Origin: Denitratimonas sp037478135
Lineage (GTDB): Bacteria; Pseudomonadota; Gammaproteobacteria; Xanthomonadales; Xanthomonadaceae
Direction of reading: 5' to 3'
NCBI RefSeq assembly: GCF_037478135.1
Contig: NZ_JBBHDV010000001.1
Span: 372,001 to 436,000 of the forward strand
Length of the DNA: 64,000 nucleotides
The notes under the pieces were generated by a model. That model was not told the origin of the DNA. It searched no databases and was given only the letters and a program-made list of their open reading frames with translations. Position numbers and translations under genes: made by a program. Shown piece after piece: positions 15,494 through 25,337 of the stretch. Numbering within the stretch: the first letter of the stretch is position 1; every line of letters starts with the position of its first letter.

Positions 15494-16353
15494 GCGGCGT
15501 GGTCCTTGGCGGGGGAGCTGGAAGACGGAAAGGCGCTGCGCAACGCCTGCAGGATCTGCACGCGCTGTGCGGCCAGCTGCGGATCGGTGATGTCGCGCGG
15601 CTGTGCCGGCTGCGGTTGCCACTGGCCGACAACGCAGCCGGGCTGGCCGCCGACCAGCACGATACGGTCGGCCAGCAGCAGGGCTTCGTCGATGTCGTGC
15701 GTGACCAGGATCGCGGCGGCACGATGGCGCGCGGTGACATCCAGCAGCAGCGTCTGCATCTGCGCGCGGGTGATTTCATCCAGCGCCGCGAAGGGTTCGT
15801 CCAGCAGCAGGATTTCCGGCGCGCGCGCCAGGCTGCGTGCCAGCGCGGTGCGCTGCGCCATGCCGCCGGACAGTTCGGATGGAAAACGATGGCGCGCCGC
15901 CGTCAGGCCGACTTCGTCGATGGCCTGCTGCACGCGCTGCCGGCGGGTCTCCAGGGAAAGGCGCGGCTGGTGGCGGAAATCCAGGCCGAAGGCGACGTTT
16001 TCCTCCAGATCCAGCCACGGCAGCAGGCACGGGTCCTGGAACACGAAACCCAGGCGCGGGTCCGGTCCATCGAGTTCGCGACCGCGGATGTGCACCTGTC
16101 CGGCCAGCGGCGGCTGAAGGCCGGCCAGCACGCGCAGCAGCGAGGATTTGCCGACCCCGCTGGGGCCGAGCAGGGCGAGGATTTCGCCTTCGGCCAGATA
16201 CAGCGAGAAGTCTTCCAGCACCGCAGCGGCGCCGGCATAACCCAGTGTGACGCCATGCGCTTCCAGCACCCGAGCAGGGGTGCCGGAATGGGCTGCCGTG
16301 CGGGGCGATGGAACAGGGGAAAGGCGGGCTTCGATGGCGGCGGCAAGGTTCAT
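15490..16353 (-). CDS. ABC transporter ATP-binding protein (SsuB/TauB-like)
   Basis: Cytoplasmic ATPase driving the importer. In its 287 residues: Walker A GPSGVGKS at 63-70, Q-loop in FVFQDPCLLPWL (about 104-114), signature LSGGMAQR at 161-168, Walker B ILLLDEPF at 181-188, D-loop AALD and switch His219 in VTHD. All are intact. An extra 35-residue N-terminal extension rich in Ala and Pro precedes the first strand. It begins three bases after the flavoprotein gene stop, so cotranscription is nearly certain. Confidence 0.93.
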   Translation of the reverse strand: MNLAAAIEARLSPVPSPRTAAHSGTPARVLEAHGVTLGYAGAAAVLEDFSLYLAEGEILALLGPSGVGKSSLLRVLAGLQPPLAGQVHIRGRELDGPDPRLGFVFQDPCLLPWLDLEENVAFGLDFRHQPRLSLETRRQRVQQAIDEVGLTAARHRFPSELSGGMAQRTALARSLARAPEILLLDEPFAALDEITRAQMQTLLLDVTARHRAAAILVTHDIDEALLLADRIVLVGGQPGCVVGQWQPQPAQPRDITDPQLAAQRVQILQALRSAFPSSSSPAKDHAA

Positions 16354-16356
16354 GTG

Positions 16357-17463
16357 TCAGGCCGCCTGTTCGTGTTGCAGCTGCTGGATTTCCTTGCGCA
16401 GGTGCTTGAGCGCCGGGGTCACGATGGCCACGAACATTGCTTCGCGCAGGCGCCGCTGGGCCGGATGCGCCATCAGATAACCGGCCGCACCGGCATGCAG
16501 CGCGGCCGATTGGGTGGCCTTCAGCGCCAGCTCCGAGGTCCGCGCCCGTGCTTGCAGGATGTCGACCGGCGCGGCCTGGCGCGGTTGCGCAGCCAGTGCG
16601 CGGGTCATGGCCTGCAAGGCGAGGAATTCGGTTTCCAGCGCGCTGCCCTGGTCATCGAGAAACTGGTTGACGTGGGCAAGCCGCTGATTGCTGTCGCTGA
16701 TCGTTTCCAGACTGGCCTGCACGATGCCCAGCCCGATGCCGATCTGCAGCAGCAGGAAGCCGGGCTTGATGCGCTGCATGAAGTGTTCGAAACGCTCCGG
16801 CGTGGCCAGTACGTCGGCGTCCGGTACGAAGGCTTCCTTCAGCCGCACGCTGAAGGTGCCGGTGCCTTCCATGCCGGCGAAGGCGGGGCAGGGGCGCAGC
16901 GTCAGCGCTTGTGAATCGGGCGCCACCGCGAACAGCAGATAGCCCCCTTCCTCAACCGCAGCGGCCGCGATCAGCAGATGGCCGGACGCCAGATTGGAGA
17001 CCCATGGCAGGCTGCCGCTGATGCGGTAGCCGGTGCCTTCGCGGCGGGCGCGCAGGTTGATCCGTTCGATCCCGGCCAGGTGCTTGACGGTGTTCGACAT
17101 GCCGGTGCCAGCCAGCAGTTCGCCACGCGCCACCTTGGACAGATAGCGCTCGCGCACCTGCGCGTTGTCGCTGTGCGACAGATACCAGGCGCACACGCTC
17201 TGGCACCAGGCCAGGAACGCGGTGGCGCCGCAGCTGCGCGCGACCTGCGCGATGTGGTCGATCTGCGCGGCCAGGCCCAGCCCAGTACCGCCTTCGCCAG
17301 TCGACACGCCGGCACCGAAACCGCCGAGCGCGCCGAACTGGCGCAGGAAGGTGGCCGGGTAATGGCCTTCACGGTCGATGGCGTCCACCAGCGGCGCCAG
17401 TCCGGACTGGATCAGCGCCTGCAATGCCGCCTGCCGCGCCGGGTGATGTTCGACGATGCTCAT
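16357..17463 (-). CDS. Acyl-CoA-dehydrogenase-like flavoprotein (SfnB/DszC-type candidate)
   Basis: A 368-residue member of the acyl-CoA dehydrogenase fold: N-terminal helical domain, central beta domain (LLAGTGMSNTVK ... ISGSLPWVSNLASGHLL), C-terminal helices ending in AGAAGYLMAHPAQRRLREA, which corresponds to the family's FAD-contact motif. Members placed next to NitT/TauT-type ABC importers and AhpD-like genes are often not acyl-CoA enzymes but flavin-dependent oxidases or monooxygenases acting on organosulfur or similar compounds (SfnB, DszC). From context I infer such a role here. Start ATG 17463; 15 bases separate it from the AhpD-like gene. Confidence 0.8.
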   Translation of the reverse strand: MSIVEHHPARQAALQALIQSGLAPLVDAIDREGHYPATFLRQFGALGGFGAGVSTGEGGTGLGLAAQIDHIAQVARSCGATAFLAWCQSVCAWYLSHSDNAQVRERYLSKVARGELLAGTGMSNTVKHLAGIERINLRARREGTGYRISGSLPWVSNLASGHLLIAAAAVEEGGYLLFAVAPDSQALTLRPCPAFAGMEGTGTFSVRLKEAFVPDADVLATPERFEHFMQRIKPGFLLLQIGIGLGIVQASLETISDSNQRLAHVNQFLDDQGSALETEFLALQAMTRALAAQPRQAAPVDILQARARTSELALKATQSAALHAGAAGYLMAHPAQRRLREAMFVAIVTPALKHLRKEIQQLQHEQAA

Positions 17464-17478
17464 GCCGGCCTCCGGGGC

Positions 17479-18021
17479 TCAGGCGAAGGCCTGCAATTCG
17501 GGATTGATCGGGGTGCGCGCCAGGTTGTTGGCGAAGTTGCACAGCGTGGCCAGGCTCACGCCCAGCACCACATCCAGCGCCTGCGCATCGCTGTAGCCGG
17601 CGGCGCGCAGTTCGGCCAGTGCGGCATCGGGCACGTCGCCGCGATGCTCGATCACCAGTGCGGTGAAGCGCGCCAGCGTGTCCAGTTTCGGATCGGGCAC
17701 GGGGCTGGTGGTGCGCAGCGCCTCGACCAGTTCCGGCGCCAGTTGCAGCTTCTTCAGCGACAGCTTGGTGTGGCCGGCGATGCAGAAGCCGCAGCGGTTG
17801 TGGACCGCAGCGGTGATCTGCACCACTTCGCGTTCGGCCGGGCTCAGGCTGTTGCGGCCGTTGATCGCGCCGACCACCTGGTAGGTTTCCAGCGCGGTGG
17901 GCGCATTGGCCAGGACGCCGAGCAGGTTGGGCAGGAAGCCGTTGGCCTGTTGCGCGGCCTGCAGGCGTTCACGCGCGGCGTCCGGCGCGCTCTCGATGCT
18001 GTGGATGGGAAGACGGCTCAT
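17479..18021 (-). CDS. Carboxymuconolactone decarboxylase / AhpD-like peroxidase-related protein
   Basis: A 180-residue all-helical protein of the CMD/AhpD family. The redox motif is complete: Cys77 and Cys80 in C-G-F-C with His84 (CGFCIAGH) and an upstream Glu in AEREVV (about 63), the proton-relay arrangement of AhpD. AhpD proteins reduce peroxiredoxins or act directly on peroxides. In this operon it probably removes peroxide made by the neighbouring flavoprotein (inference). First gene of the five-gene operon; a possible promoter lies 33-61 bases upstream. Confidence 0.9.
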   Translation of the reverse strand: MSRLPIHSIESAPDAARERLQAAQQANGFLPNLLGVLANAPTALETYQVVGAINGRNSLSPAEREVVQITAAVHNRCGFCIAGHTKLSLKKLQLAPELVEALRTTSPVPDPKLDTLARFTALVIEHRGDVPDAALAELRAAGYSDAQALDVVLGVSLATLCNFANNLARTPINPELQAFA

Positions 18022-18053
18022 TGTCGCGATACCCGTAAAGGGGAAGGCGCACG

Positions 18054-18082
18054 ATTCTAGGAACGCGTCGGCGGCAACCGAA
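18054..18082 (-). promoter_or_regulatory. Candidate promoter of the AhpD/flavoprotein/ABC operon
   Basis: On the minus strand TTCGGT (18082-18077), a 17-base spacer and TAGAAT (18059-18054) precede the AhpD-like ATG by about 32 bases. TAGAAT also occurs as the likely -10 of sdaA (24981-24976) and rmuC, which adds some support. The -35 is poor. Confidence 0.35.
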
Positions 18083-18182
18083 CGAAGCGGGTCGCATCAC
18101 CTTATGCGGTGCCGGCATGTGCCCGGCGCGGCGGGCCGCTTCCAGTAACATGGAGACATGTTGCCAGCCGGAGCGGCATTCC

Positions 18183-18737
18183 ATGGGCGATATCACCGAA
18201 CTTCTGCATGCGGCCCGCCCGGGGGATGGCAAGGCGCTGGATGCGGTGTTCGACAAGGTCTATTCGAGCCTACGCGCCATGGCGGCCCAGCGCCTGGTCT
18301 GGCAGCCGGGCGAGAACACCCTCAGCGCGACCGAACTGGTGCACGAGGCCTATCTGAAACTGACCGGGGCCAGCCGTCTGGATCTGATCGACCGGCACCA
18401 TTTCCATGCCTGCGCGGCCCGTGCGATGCGGCAGATCCTGGTCGATCGTGCGCGTGCACGCGGCGCGGCCAAGCGTGGCAGCGGACTGGCTGTCTGCACC
18501 CTGGACGAAGTCGGCGAAGTGGCCGTGAGCGAACCGGAACTGCTCGATATCGACGCGGCGCTGGATCGGCTGGACGCCATTTCCCCTGGTCTGCGCGAGC
18601 TGGTGGAAATGCGCGTGTTCGCCGGTCTGACGCTGGCGCAGCTGGCCGAGACCAGCGGCCGCTCTTCACGCAGCATCAGCCGCGATTGGCAACGCGCGCG
18701 TGCGTTGCTGCTGGCGCAGCTGGACACGCAGGCATGA
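18183..18737 (+). CDS. ECF-like RNA polymerase sigma factor (kinase-associated, TIGR02999/ECF43 type)
   Basis: A 184-residue sigma factor with region 2 (DAVFDKVYSSLRAMAAQRL ... ELVHEAYLKL, then HHFHACAARAMRQILVDRARARGA) and region 4 (LRELVEMRVFAGLTLAQLAETSGRSSRSISRDWQRARALL). The HF-x-A-x-AARAMRQILVDxAR signature is that of the group placed next to Ser/Thr kinases in Lysobacterales, Planctomycetes and Myxococcia. There is no anti-sigma gene; regulation by the adjacent kinase is assumed for the group. ATG 18183 is chosen for the GGAG upstream and the match to the paralogue at 27806-28360 (also 184 residues). The kinase gene follows after 48 bases. Confidence 0.9.
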   Translation: MGDITELLHAARPGDGKALDAVFDKVYSSLRAMAAQRLVWQPGENTLSATELVHEAYLKLTGASRLDLIDRHHFHACAARAMRQILVDRARARGAAKRGSGLAVCTLDEVGEVAVSEPELLDIDAALDRLDAISPGLRELVEMRVFAGLTLAQLAETSGRSSRSISRDWQRARALLLAQLDTQA

Positions 18738-18785
18738 GCTGTCGGCCATTCCGCAAGCGCCGCGTGTGCTGTCGGGGCTGATGCC

Positions 18786-21422
18786 ATGGATGCGGCCGAG
18801 CGCGAGATCTGGATCCAGGCTGATCGCATCTTTTCCGGACTGATCGAACTGGACCCGGCCACGCGTGTGGAACGGCTGGCGGCCATGTCGCTGCCGCCAC
18901 CGGTCCGCGCCTGTCTGGATCGCATGCTGCAAACGCTGGAACAGCAACCGGACTGGCTGGAACGCGATGGCGCGTTGTTGCAGCGCCAGCAGAACGACGA
19001 CGCGCCGCCGGATCGCCAGACGATGGCCGGGCGGCGCCTGGGCAGCTGGGAAATCGAATACGAACTGGCGCGCGGCGGCATGGCGGTGGTGTACCGCGCG
19101 CACCGTGTCGATGGCGCGGCGGACCAGGTGGTGGCGTTGAAACTGCTGACCGTGGCCAGCCTGGGCTGCCACGGCAGCGCCCAGTTCCGGCGCGAAACCG
19201 ACATCCTGGCGCGGCTGGCGCATCCGCACATCGTCGGCCTGATCGACGCCGGCGTCGCCGATGACGGCACCCCATGGCTGGCGATGCCGCTGATCCAGGG
19301 TGAACACATCGACCGCTGGTGCGAACGGCGTGCCCTGGACACACGCCAGATCGTGCAACTGTTCCGCCAGGTGACGATGGCGGTCGCGGCGGCGCACCGC
19401 AACCTGGTGATACACCGCGATCTGAAGCCTTCCAACATGCTGGTCGATGCCGAGGGACAGGTGCAGCTGCTGGATTTCGGCATCGCGCGCCTGATCCGTC
19501 CGGACGACCAGGCCACCGCGACCCAGTGGCGTGCGCTGACACCGCGTTACGCCGCGCCCGAACAGTTCACCGACAGCCCGCCGAGCACCGCCACCGACAT
19601 CTACGGCCTGGGTGCGGTGCTGTACCGCCTGCTGACCGGGCAATCGCCCGAGCCTGGTGGCGGCGATGTCTCGATCACCCTGCCATCGCGCGTGGCGCGG
19701 GCCGATGCCGGCATGGCCGCGCGCCATCTGCGGGCGCTGCGCAACGATCTGGACCGGGTATTGATGAAGGCGCTGGCGACCGATCCGGCGCAGCGCTACA
19801 GCTCGGTCGATGCCTTCATCGCCGATCTTGATCGCTGGCTGGCGCAGCGCCCGGTACTGGCGACCCCGCCGGGGCGTGGCTATCGCCTGCGCAAGTTCAT
19901 CGGGCGGCACCGCTTTGGTGTCGCGGCCGCCGCCGGCATCGTGCTGGCCCTGATCGGCGGCCTTGCCGGAACCCTGTGGCAGGCGCGCGAGGCGCGTCAG
20001 CAGGCGGTGCAGGCGGCGGCCGCGCGGGATTTCGTGCTGGAACTGTTTTCCGCCGCCAACCCGGACATCGCACCGGGCCAGGATCCCTCCGCCTCGCAAC
20101 TGTTGCGCAGTGGTGCTTCACGCATCCGCGATGTGTTTTCCGAGCATCCGCAGGTGCGTGCGCAGATGCTGGGCACGATCGGGCGGGTGCAGCTGGAACG
20201 CGGCCTGCTGGATGATGCGCAGGCCTCGCTGGATCAGGCGCTTGCCGCTTTTGAAAGCGCCGGTCGCGCCGATCCGGACTGGGTCATGGCGCTGGGTGAT
20301 CGCGGCTTGCTGGACTACGAGCGCGGTGATCCGGTGCGGGCTTTTCAACGCCTGCAACAGGCGCAACAACTCGCGGCCGAGGCCGGGTTGGCACCGGATC
20401 GGCCGGAGCGTCTGTTCCTGCAGGTGCGCAGCGCCGAGATGCTGGTCGAACTCAAGCGCGAGGCCGAGGCCGAACGCATGGTTCGGCAGGCGCTCGAACG
20501 CATCAGTGCCGTAGGTCTGGATGATGCGCCGATCCATCCGGACGCACTCGGCGTGCTCGCTGCGAGCCTGCAATACCAGGGGCAGCGCGAGGCGGCGCTG
20601 GAGGTATTGCTCAAGGCCGAAGCGCAGCAGCGGCGCATTGCTCCGGCACACCCGCGCATGGCGGTGATCCTCAACGATCTGGCGCTGCTGTTGCATCGCC
20701 TGGAGCATTTCGATCAGGCCCAGGCAACGATGCAGCAGGCGCTCGAACGCCACCAGGCGATCTATGGCGAACGCCATCCGCAGACCCTGCATGTGATGGC
20801 CAACCGTGCCTCGCTGCTGCGGGTCTGGTCAGGGCCGGAAGCGTCCGCACGCGAATACGAACGCCTGCTGCCGATGATCGCGCAGGCGCTGGGACCGGAG
20901 CCGCACTCGAGCCACGTCAACGCGCTCGGGCAACTGGCGCTGGCACAGGAAGGCGCCGGCGAAACCGAGACCGCATTGCAGACCGCGCACCAGGCCTGGG
21001 CGATGCACCAGGAGCTGCGTCCGGACTTGCGCGCCCGCACCGACTGGGTGGCCGGCATCCTTGGCCTGATGCTGTGGGAACGCGATGATCCCTCGGCAAC
21101 GGAATTGCTGGCGGCCTTCACCCCAGCGCACTGCGATGCACTGGAAACACGCACTCCTTTCACCCGCCGGCTCTGCATCGTCCAGGCGCTGCGTGCCGCC
21201 GACGCCGGCCACTGCACGCTGCCTGCGGCCAATCCCCCGGCGCAGTCGGACCTGAGCAAGATGGAGCGCCACTGGTGGCTGGCGTGGTGGTGGCTGGCGC
21301 GGCGCTGCGGTCAGGTCGATGCCGCCGACGCCGGGGCTGCGATCAGCAGGCTGGTGACATCGGAGCCGTTGCCAGCGTGGCTGACGCGGCGGCTGCATCG
21401 CAACGCAGGCGACCTGCACTGA
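18786..21422 (+). CDS. Transmembrane Ser/Thr protein kinase with TPR-rich sensor region (paralogue 1)
   Basis: An 878-residue Hanks-type kinase. An N-terminal helical segment (1-80) is followed by the kinase domain at about 85-355: glycine loop ELARGGMAVVY, catalytic Lys119 in VALKL, HRDLKPSN at 210-217, DFG at 230-232, APEQ at 257-260. A single membrane segment lies at about 377-398 (FGVAAAAGIVLALIGGLAGTLW), and the roughly 480-residue C-terminal part is built of helical TPR-like repeats (for example RAQMLGTIGRVQLERGLLDDAQASLDQAL), probably periplasmic. All catalytic residues are present, so it should be active. Architecture and order match the pair at 25338-28360. It presumably phosphorylates the preceding sigma factor or another partner. 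Confidence 0.92.
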   Translation: MDAAEREIWIQADRIFSGLIELDPATRVERLAAMSLPPPVRACLDRMLQTLEQQPDWLERDGALLQRQQNDDAPPDRQTMAGRRLGSWEIEYELARGGMAVVYRAHRVDGAADQVVALKLLTVASLGCHGSAQFRRETDILARLAHPHIVGLIDAGVADDGTPWLAMPLIQGEHIDRWCERRALDTRQIVQLFRQVTMAVAAAHRNLVIHRDLKPSNMLVDAEGQVQLLDFGIARLIRPDDQATATQWRALTPRYAAPEQFTDSPPSTATDIYGLGAVLYRLLTGQSPEPGGGDVSITLPSRVARADAGMAARHLRALRNDLDRVLMKALATDPAQRYSSVDAFIADLDRWLAQRPVLATPPGRGYRLRKFIGRHRFGVAAAAGIVLALIGGLAGTLWQAREARQQAVQAAAARDFVLELFSAANPDIAPGQDPSASQLLRSGASRIRDVFSEHPQVRAQMLGTIGRVQLERGLLDDAQASLDQALAAFESAGRADPDWVMALGDRGLLDYERGDPVRAFQRLQQAQQLAAEAGLAPDRPERLFLQVRSAEMLVELKREAEAERMVRQALERISAVGLDDAPIHPDALGVLAASLQYQGQREAALEVLLKAEAQQRRIAPAHPRMAVILNDLALLLHRLEHFDQAQATMQQALERHQAIYGERHPQTLHVMANRASLLRVWSGPEASAREYERLLPMIAQALGPEPHSSHVNALGQLALAQEGAGETETALQTAHQAWAMHQELRPDLRARTDWVAGILGLMLWERDDPSATELLAAFTPAHCDALETRTPFTRRLCIVQALRAADAGHCTLPAANPPAQSDLSKMERHWWLAWWWLARRCGQVDAADAGAAISRLVTSEPLPAWLTRRLHRNAGDLH

Positions 21423-21436
21423 TCGTGATGGCCGGA

Positions 21437-22054
21437 TCAGCCTGGCCGGAACTTCTCGCCGGCCATGCGGATGCCCCAGATCAGCTCCACCAGCGCGCGA
21501 TTGTTGAGCAGCGGTTCGCCGCCCAGGATCAGCCAGTAACCCACGCCATCGACCCAGAACAGGGTGAACGTGGTGGCCGGCATCAGCATGTCGATGCTCT
21601 CGTGGAATGACACCGCGCGGCCGGTGCCCTTGTAGCCGCGCTGCTTCTGGCGGTTGACGAAATCCAGGAAATCCGCCGCCGCCACCGACAAGGTGTCGGC
21701 CTCGTCCTGGGCATAGCCCACGCGCGCCAGGCAGAAGCCGTCATCGGAGGCCAGCGCCGCCATGCGCGAACCGGAAAGACCGGCAATCGCGTGCGGCAGG
21801 TAATCGTCCAGCACCACGTCCGGGGCCTGCAATTCACGCCCGATCTCGTGCAGCCAGCCGCGTTTCAGGCCTTCTTCCAGCAGCGTCTGACGTTCCGCAT
21901 CCTCGCCCAGCCAGACGCTGCGGCGCAGCGCCGAGCCGCGCGGCACCAGGGTCTGCAAGCGGGCGCTGGTCGTATCCGGCGTGCGATCGGCGAATGCCAG
22001 CAAGGCTCCGGCCGGGGTCAGCATCAGATACGGATCGGCAGGTGCGATGCTCAT
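21437..22054 (-). CDS. Roadblock/LC7-like protein partnered with a small GTPase
   Basis: A 205-residue soluble protein that I assign by context and fold hints rather than clear similarity. The C-terminal half (IAGLSGSRMAALASDDGFCLARVG ... VAAADFLDFV ... FTLFWVDGVGYWLILGG) has the alternation of strands and helices and the 'A-A-L-x-S-x-D-G' motif of roadblock/LC7 regulators. The gene lies 13 bases after a COG2229-type GTPase, the usual partner. In MglA/MglB-type systems the roadblock protein regulates GTP hydrolysis of the GTPase. The N-terminal 90 residues are unassigned. Convergent with the kinase gene, only 14 bases away. Confidence 0.5.
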   Translation of the reverse strand: MSIAPADPYLMLTPAGALLAFADRTPDTTSARLQTLVPRGSALRRSVWLGEDAERQTLLEEGLKRGWLHEIGRELQAPDVVLDDYLPHAIAGLSGSRMAALASDDGFCLARVGYAQDEADTLSVAAADFLDFVNRQKQRGYKGTGRAVSFHESIDMLMPATTFTLFWVDGVGYWLILGGEPLLNNRALVELIWGIRMAGEKFRPG

Positions 22055-22067
22055 TGCCGTTCCGTGC

Positions 22068-22613
22068 TCAGCCCGGCGCGCCGGCGCGAACCGGGTCCAG
22101 ACCGTGGATCAGGGTGCCGACCAGCGTGGCCATGTGCGCGCGGCTGCGCGGATCGGCTTCCATTACCGCCGAGGGCAGACCCAGGCTATGCATTTCCCGC
22201 GCCACCTGCTGGCGCACCTGCCAGCCGGCGGCTTCGGCGTGGGTGATGCCGACCACCAGTCCGGTCTGATCGATGAAGCTGCGGAACTCGTTGACGTAGG
22301 TGCGCAGGTCGGCCACCGGGTCGGCGGCGTCGCCCTTGAGCAGCAGCACCAGACCGAGCGCGTTCTCGGCGAGGATTTCCCACATGAAGTCGAAGCGCTT
22401 CTGCCCCGGCGTGCCGTACAGATGCACCTGGTCGCCGTTGTCCAGCCGCATCACGCCGTAGTCCATCGCGACCGTGGTGGTGCGCTTGAGACGACGGGTT
22501 TCGTCGGTGGCCACACTTTCGGTGCTGACCACTTCGATGTCGGAAAGCGCCTGCACCGCGGTGGTCTTGCCGGCACCGACCGGGCCTGCGAAAACGAGTT
22601 TGTACACAGCCAT
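22068..22613 (-). CDS. Small Ras-like GTPase (COG2229 family)
   Basis: A 181-residue P-loop GTPase. G1 is GPVGAGKT at 10-17, switch region around RTTTVAMDYG (45-53), G3 is GTPGQKRFDFMWEIL at 67-81 where Asp of DxxG is replaced by Gly-Thr, and the G4 position reads THAEA (about 124-128) instead of NKxD. These changes are common in the COG2229 group associated with roadblock proteins and indicate altered nucleotide handling. Start ATG 22613 is supported by the P-loop beginning right after (MAVYKLVFAG); the frame extends to 22739 without support. It sits between the unknown gene at 22627 and the roadblock gene with 13-base gaps, so the three form an operon, perhaps acting in polarity, pili or surface sensing. 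Confidence 0.82.
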   Translation of the reverse strand: MAVYKLVFAGPVGAGKTTAVQALSDIEVVSTESVATDETRRLKRTTTVAMDYGVMRLDNGDQVHLYGTPGQKRFDFMWEILAENALGLVLLLKGDAADPVADLRTYVNEFRSFIDQTGLVVGITHAEAAGWQVRQQVAREMHSLGLPSAVMEADPRSRAHMATLVGTLIHGLDPVRAGAPG

Positions 22614-22626
22614 GGGCGGGTGGTCC

Positions 22627-23445
22627 TCAGAAGAGCCGGTCGAGCAGGAATTTGAAGAAACCGCGCCGCTGCGCGTCGTTTGGCAATGGTGCGGCGGCAT
22701 CGGGCGATGCGCTGTCTCCGGGCGTGACCTGTGCCGCACCGGAAAGCAGGGTGAGTACCGCGAAACGGTAGACCTCCTGTTCGCGGCCCGGGAACAGGCG
22801 CGCCAGCGCAGTCATCGATTGCGGTGTGCGCGCACAGGCGGCCGCCAGTTGCACATCGAGCGGCCCGACGGCACCCAGCCGGGTGAAGTTGGGCAGGCGT
22901 TTCAGACGCAGTTGCAGGTCGCCGTGCGGGTGCAGTTTCAACGCGGGGAACCAGGTGGCGGCCAGCTCCCAGGTGAGCGTGTCCAGCGGCAGCCGCATGC
23001 GGTGTTCCAGTACGCCGAAGCGTTCGTGCACCGCCTTTTCGGCTTCGGTACTGCTCAGCGACTGAAGCGTGATCTGATCCAGCACGGTCGGGGTGCTGAG
23101 CATTTTCTGCAGCATCGGCAGGCGCAGGCCGGTTGCGACCCAGCCCTGCTGCACGCAGGCCACGAAGGCGACACTGGTGTTGAAGTGCAGCATCACCGCG
23201 TCGCCGGCGGCGAGGAGGCGTTCGCCCAGGATCATCAGTGGCTGCGTGCGCAGCTCCGGAAACACGCGCAGCAGGACCGGCACCGCGCCCGTGCGCAGGC
23301 CGATGCCTCGGGGCGCCGGCTTTGCGGCAGGGCGTGCAGCCGGGGCAGGTGCGGCGATACGCGCAAAAGCGCGCGGTGATGTCCACAGGTTTCGCGGGTT
23401 CGGCCCTGACGGGGCTGCGGAACAGGGGCAGAGCGGGCCATGCAC
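22627..23445 (-). CDS. Unrecognised protein of the GTPase/roadblock operon
   Basis: The frame is convincingly coding from about 23285 downwards (LLRVFPELRTQPLMILGERLL ... FVACVQQGWVATGLRLPMLQKML ... DRLF) with two predicted helical domains; no family is recognised. Residues around LPNFTRLGAVGPLDVQLAAACA resemble the winged-helix/helical ends of PATAN-like GTPase partners, but weakly. The start is uncertain: GTG 23445 (272 residues) avoids the convergently overlapping serine dehydratase C-terminus; GTG 23283 and ATG 23235 are alternatives. The open frame to 23742 runs antisense to sdaA and is not used. Clusters with the GTPase 13 bases downstream. Confidence 0.6.
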   Translation of the reverse strand: MHGPLCPCSAAPSGPNPRNLWTSPRAFARIAAPAPAARPAAKPAPRGIGLRTGAVPVLLRVFPELRTQPLMILGERLLAAGDAVMLHFNTSVAFVACVQQGWVATGLRLPMLQKMLSTPTVLDQITLQSLSSTEAEKAVHERFGVLEHRMRLPLDTLTWELAATWFPALKLHPHGDLQLRLKRLPNFTRLGAVGPLDVQLAAACARTPQSMTALARLFPGREQEVYRFAVLTLLSGAAQVTPGDSASPDAAAPLPNDAQRRGFFKFLLDRLF

Positions 23446-23549
23446 GGCCCGGATATCGCTTATGCACGGCGTTGCGCCGCGCGCCGGTACGCCCGGAAAG
23501 ATCTGTTCGCGTGAAGCCGGTGGCAGTGCCGGTGGCGCGGCCCGCCGGT

Positions 23550-24932
<1,383 letters not shown>

Positions 24933-25017
24933 GGAGTTTCGAGTCCTGGTAGTGGTGCGGTCTGGGTAGCCGGCTATTCTAGTCGGCCACCGCCCTTGCC
25001 ATCTGTTGCACCGCCAT

Positions 25018-25260
25018 ATGTCATTGATTCTCTATCAGCGCGACGACTGCCATCTGTGCGATCTGGCACTGGATGTGCTGGCCTCAGCCGGCACGCCGGA
25101 GTTCGAGAGCGTGTTCATCGATGGTGACGCAGGGCTTGAGGCGCGCTACGGCATGCGCGTGCCGGTGCTGCGCGATGCGGTGTCCGGCAATGAGCTGGAC
25201 TGGCCGTTCGATGCGGATGCGGTGGCCGGTTTTCTAGCGGCGTCGAACCGGCCGCGCTGA
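25018..25260 (+). CDS. Glutaredoxin-like (DUF836) thiol protein
   Basis: An 80-residue thioredoxin-fold protein of the glutaredoxin-like DUF836 family. The redox motif CHLC (in YQRDDCHLCDLALDVL) follows the first strand, and the cis-proline motif RVPVLRD comes later, as expected. The role is unspecified cytosolic thiol chemistry. ATG 25018 is chosen (M-S-L-I-L-Y); the in-frame ATG at 25006 adds MHRH and has no ribosome site. Divergent from sdaA and convergent with the second kinase. Confidence 0.85.
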   Translation: MSLILYQRDDCHLCDLALDVLASAGTPEFESVFIDGDAGLEARYGMRVPVLRDAVSGNELDWPFDADAVAGFLAASNRPR

Positions 25261-25337
25261 TGCGCACGCGAACGGGCTGGGCAGGATAAAGGCGGTGCCG
25301 GCGGCAGGTTTTTGCGCAGCCGGTGTGGGTGGGCTTT

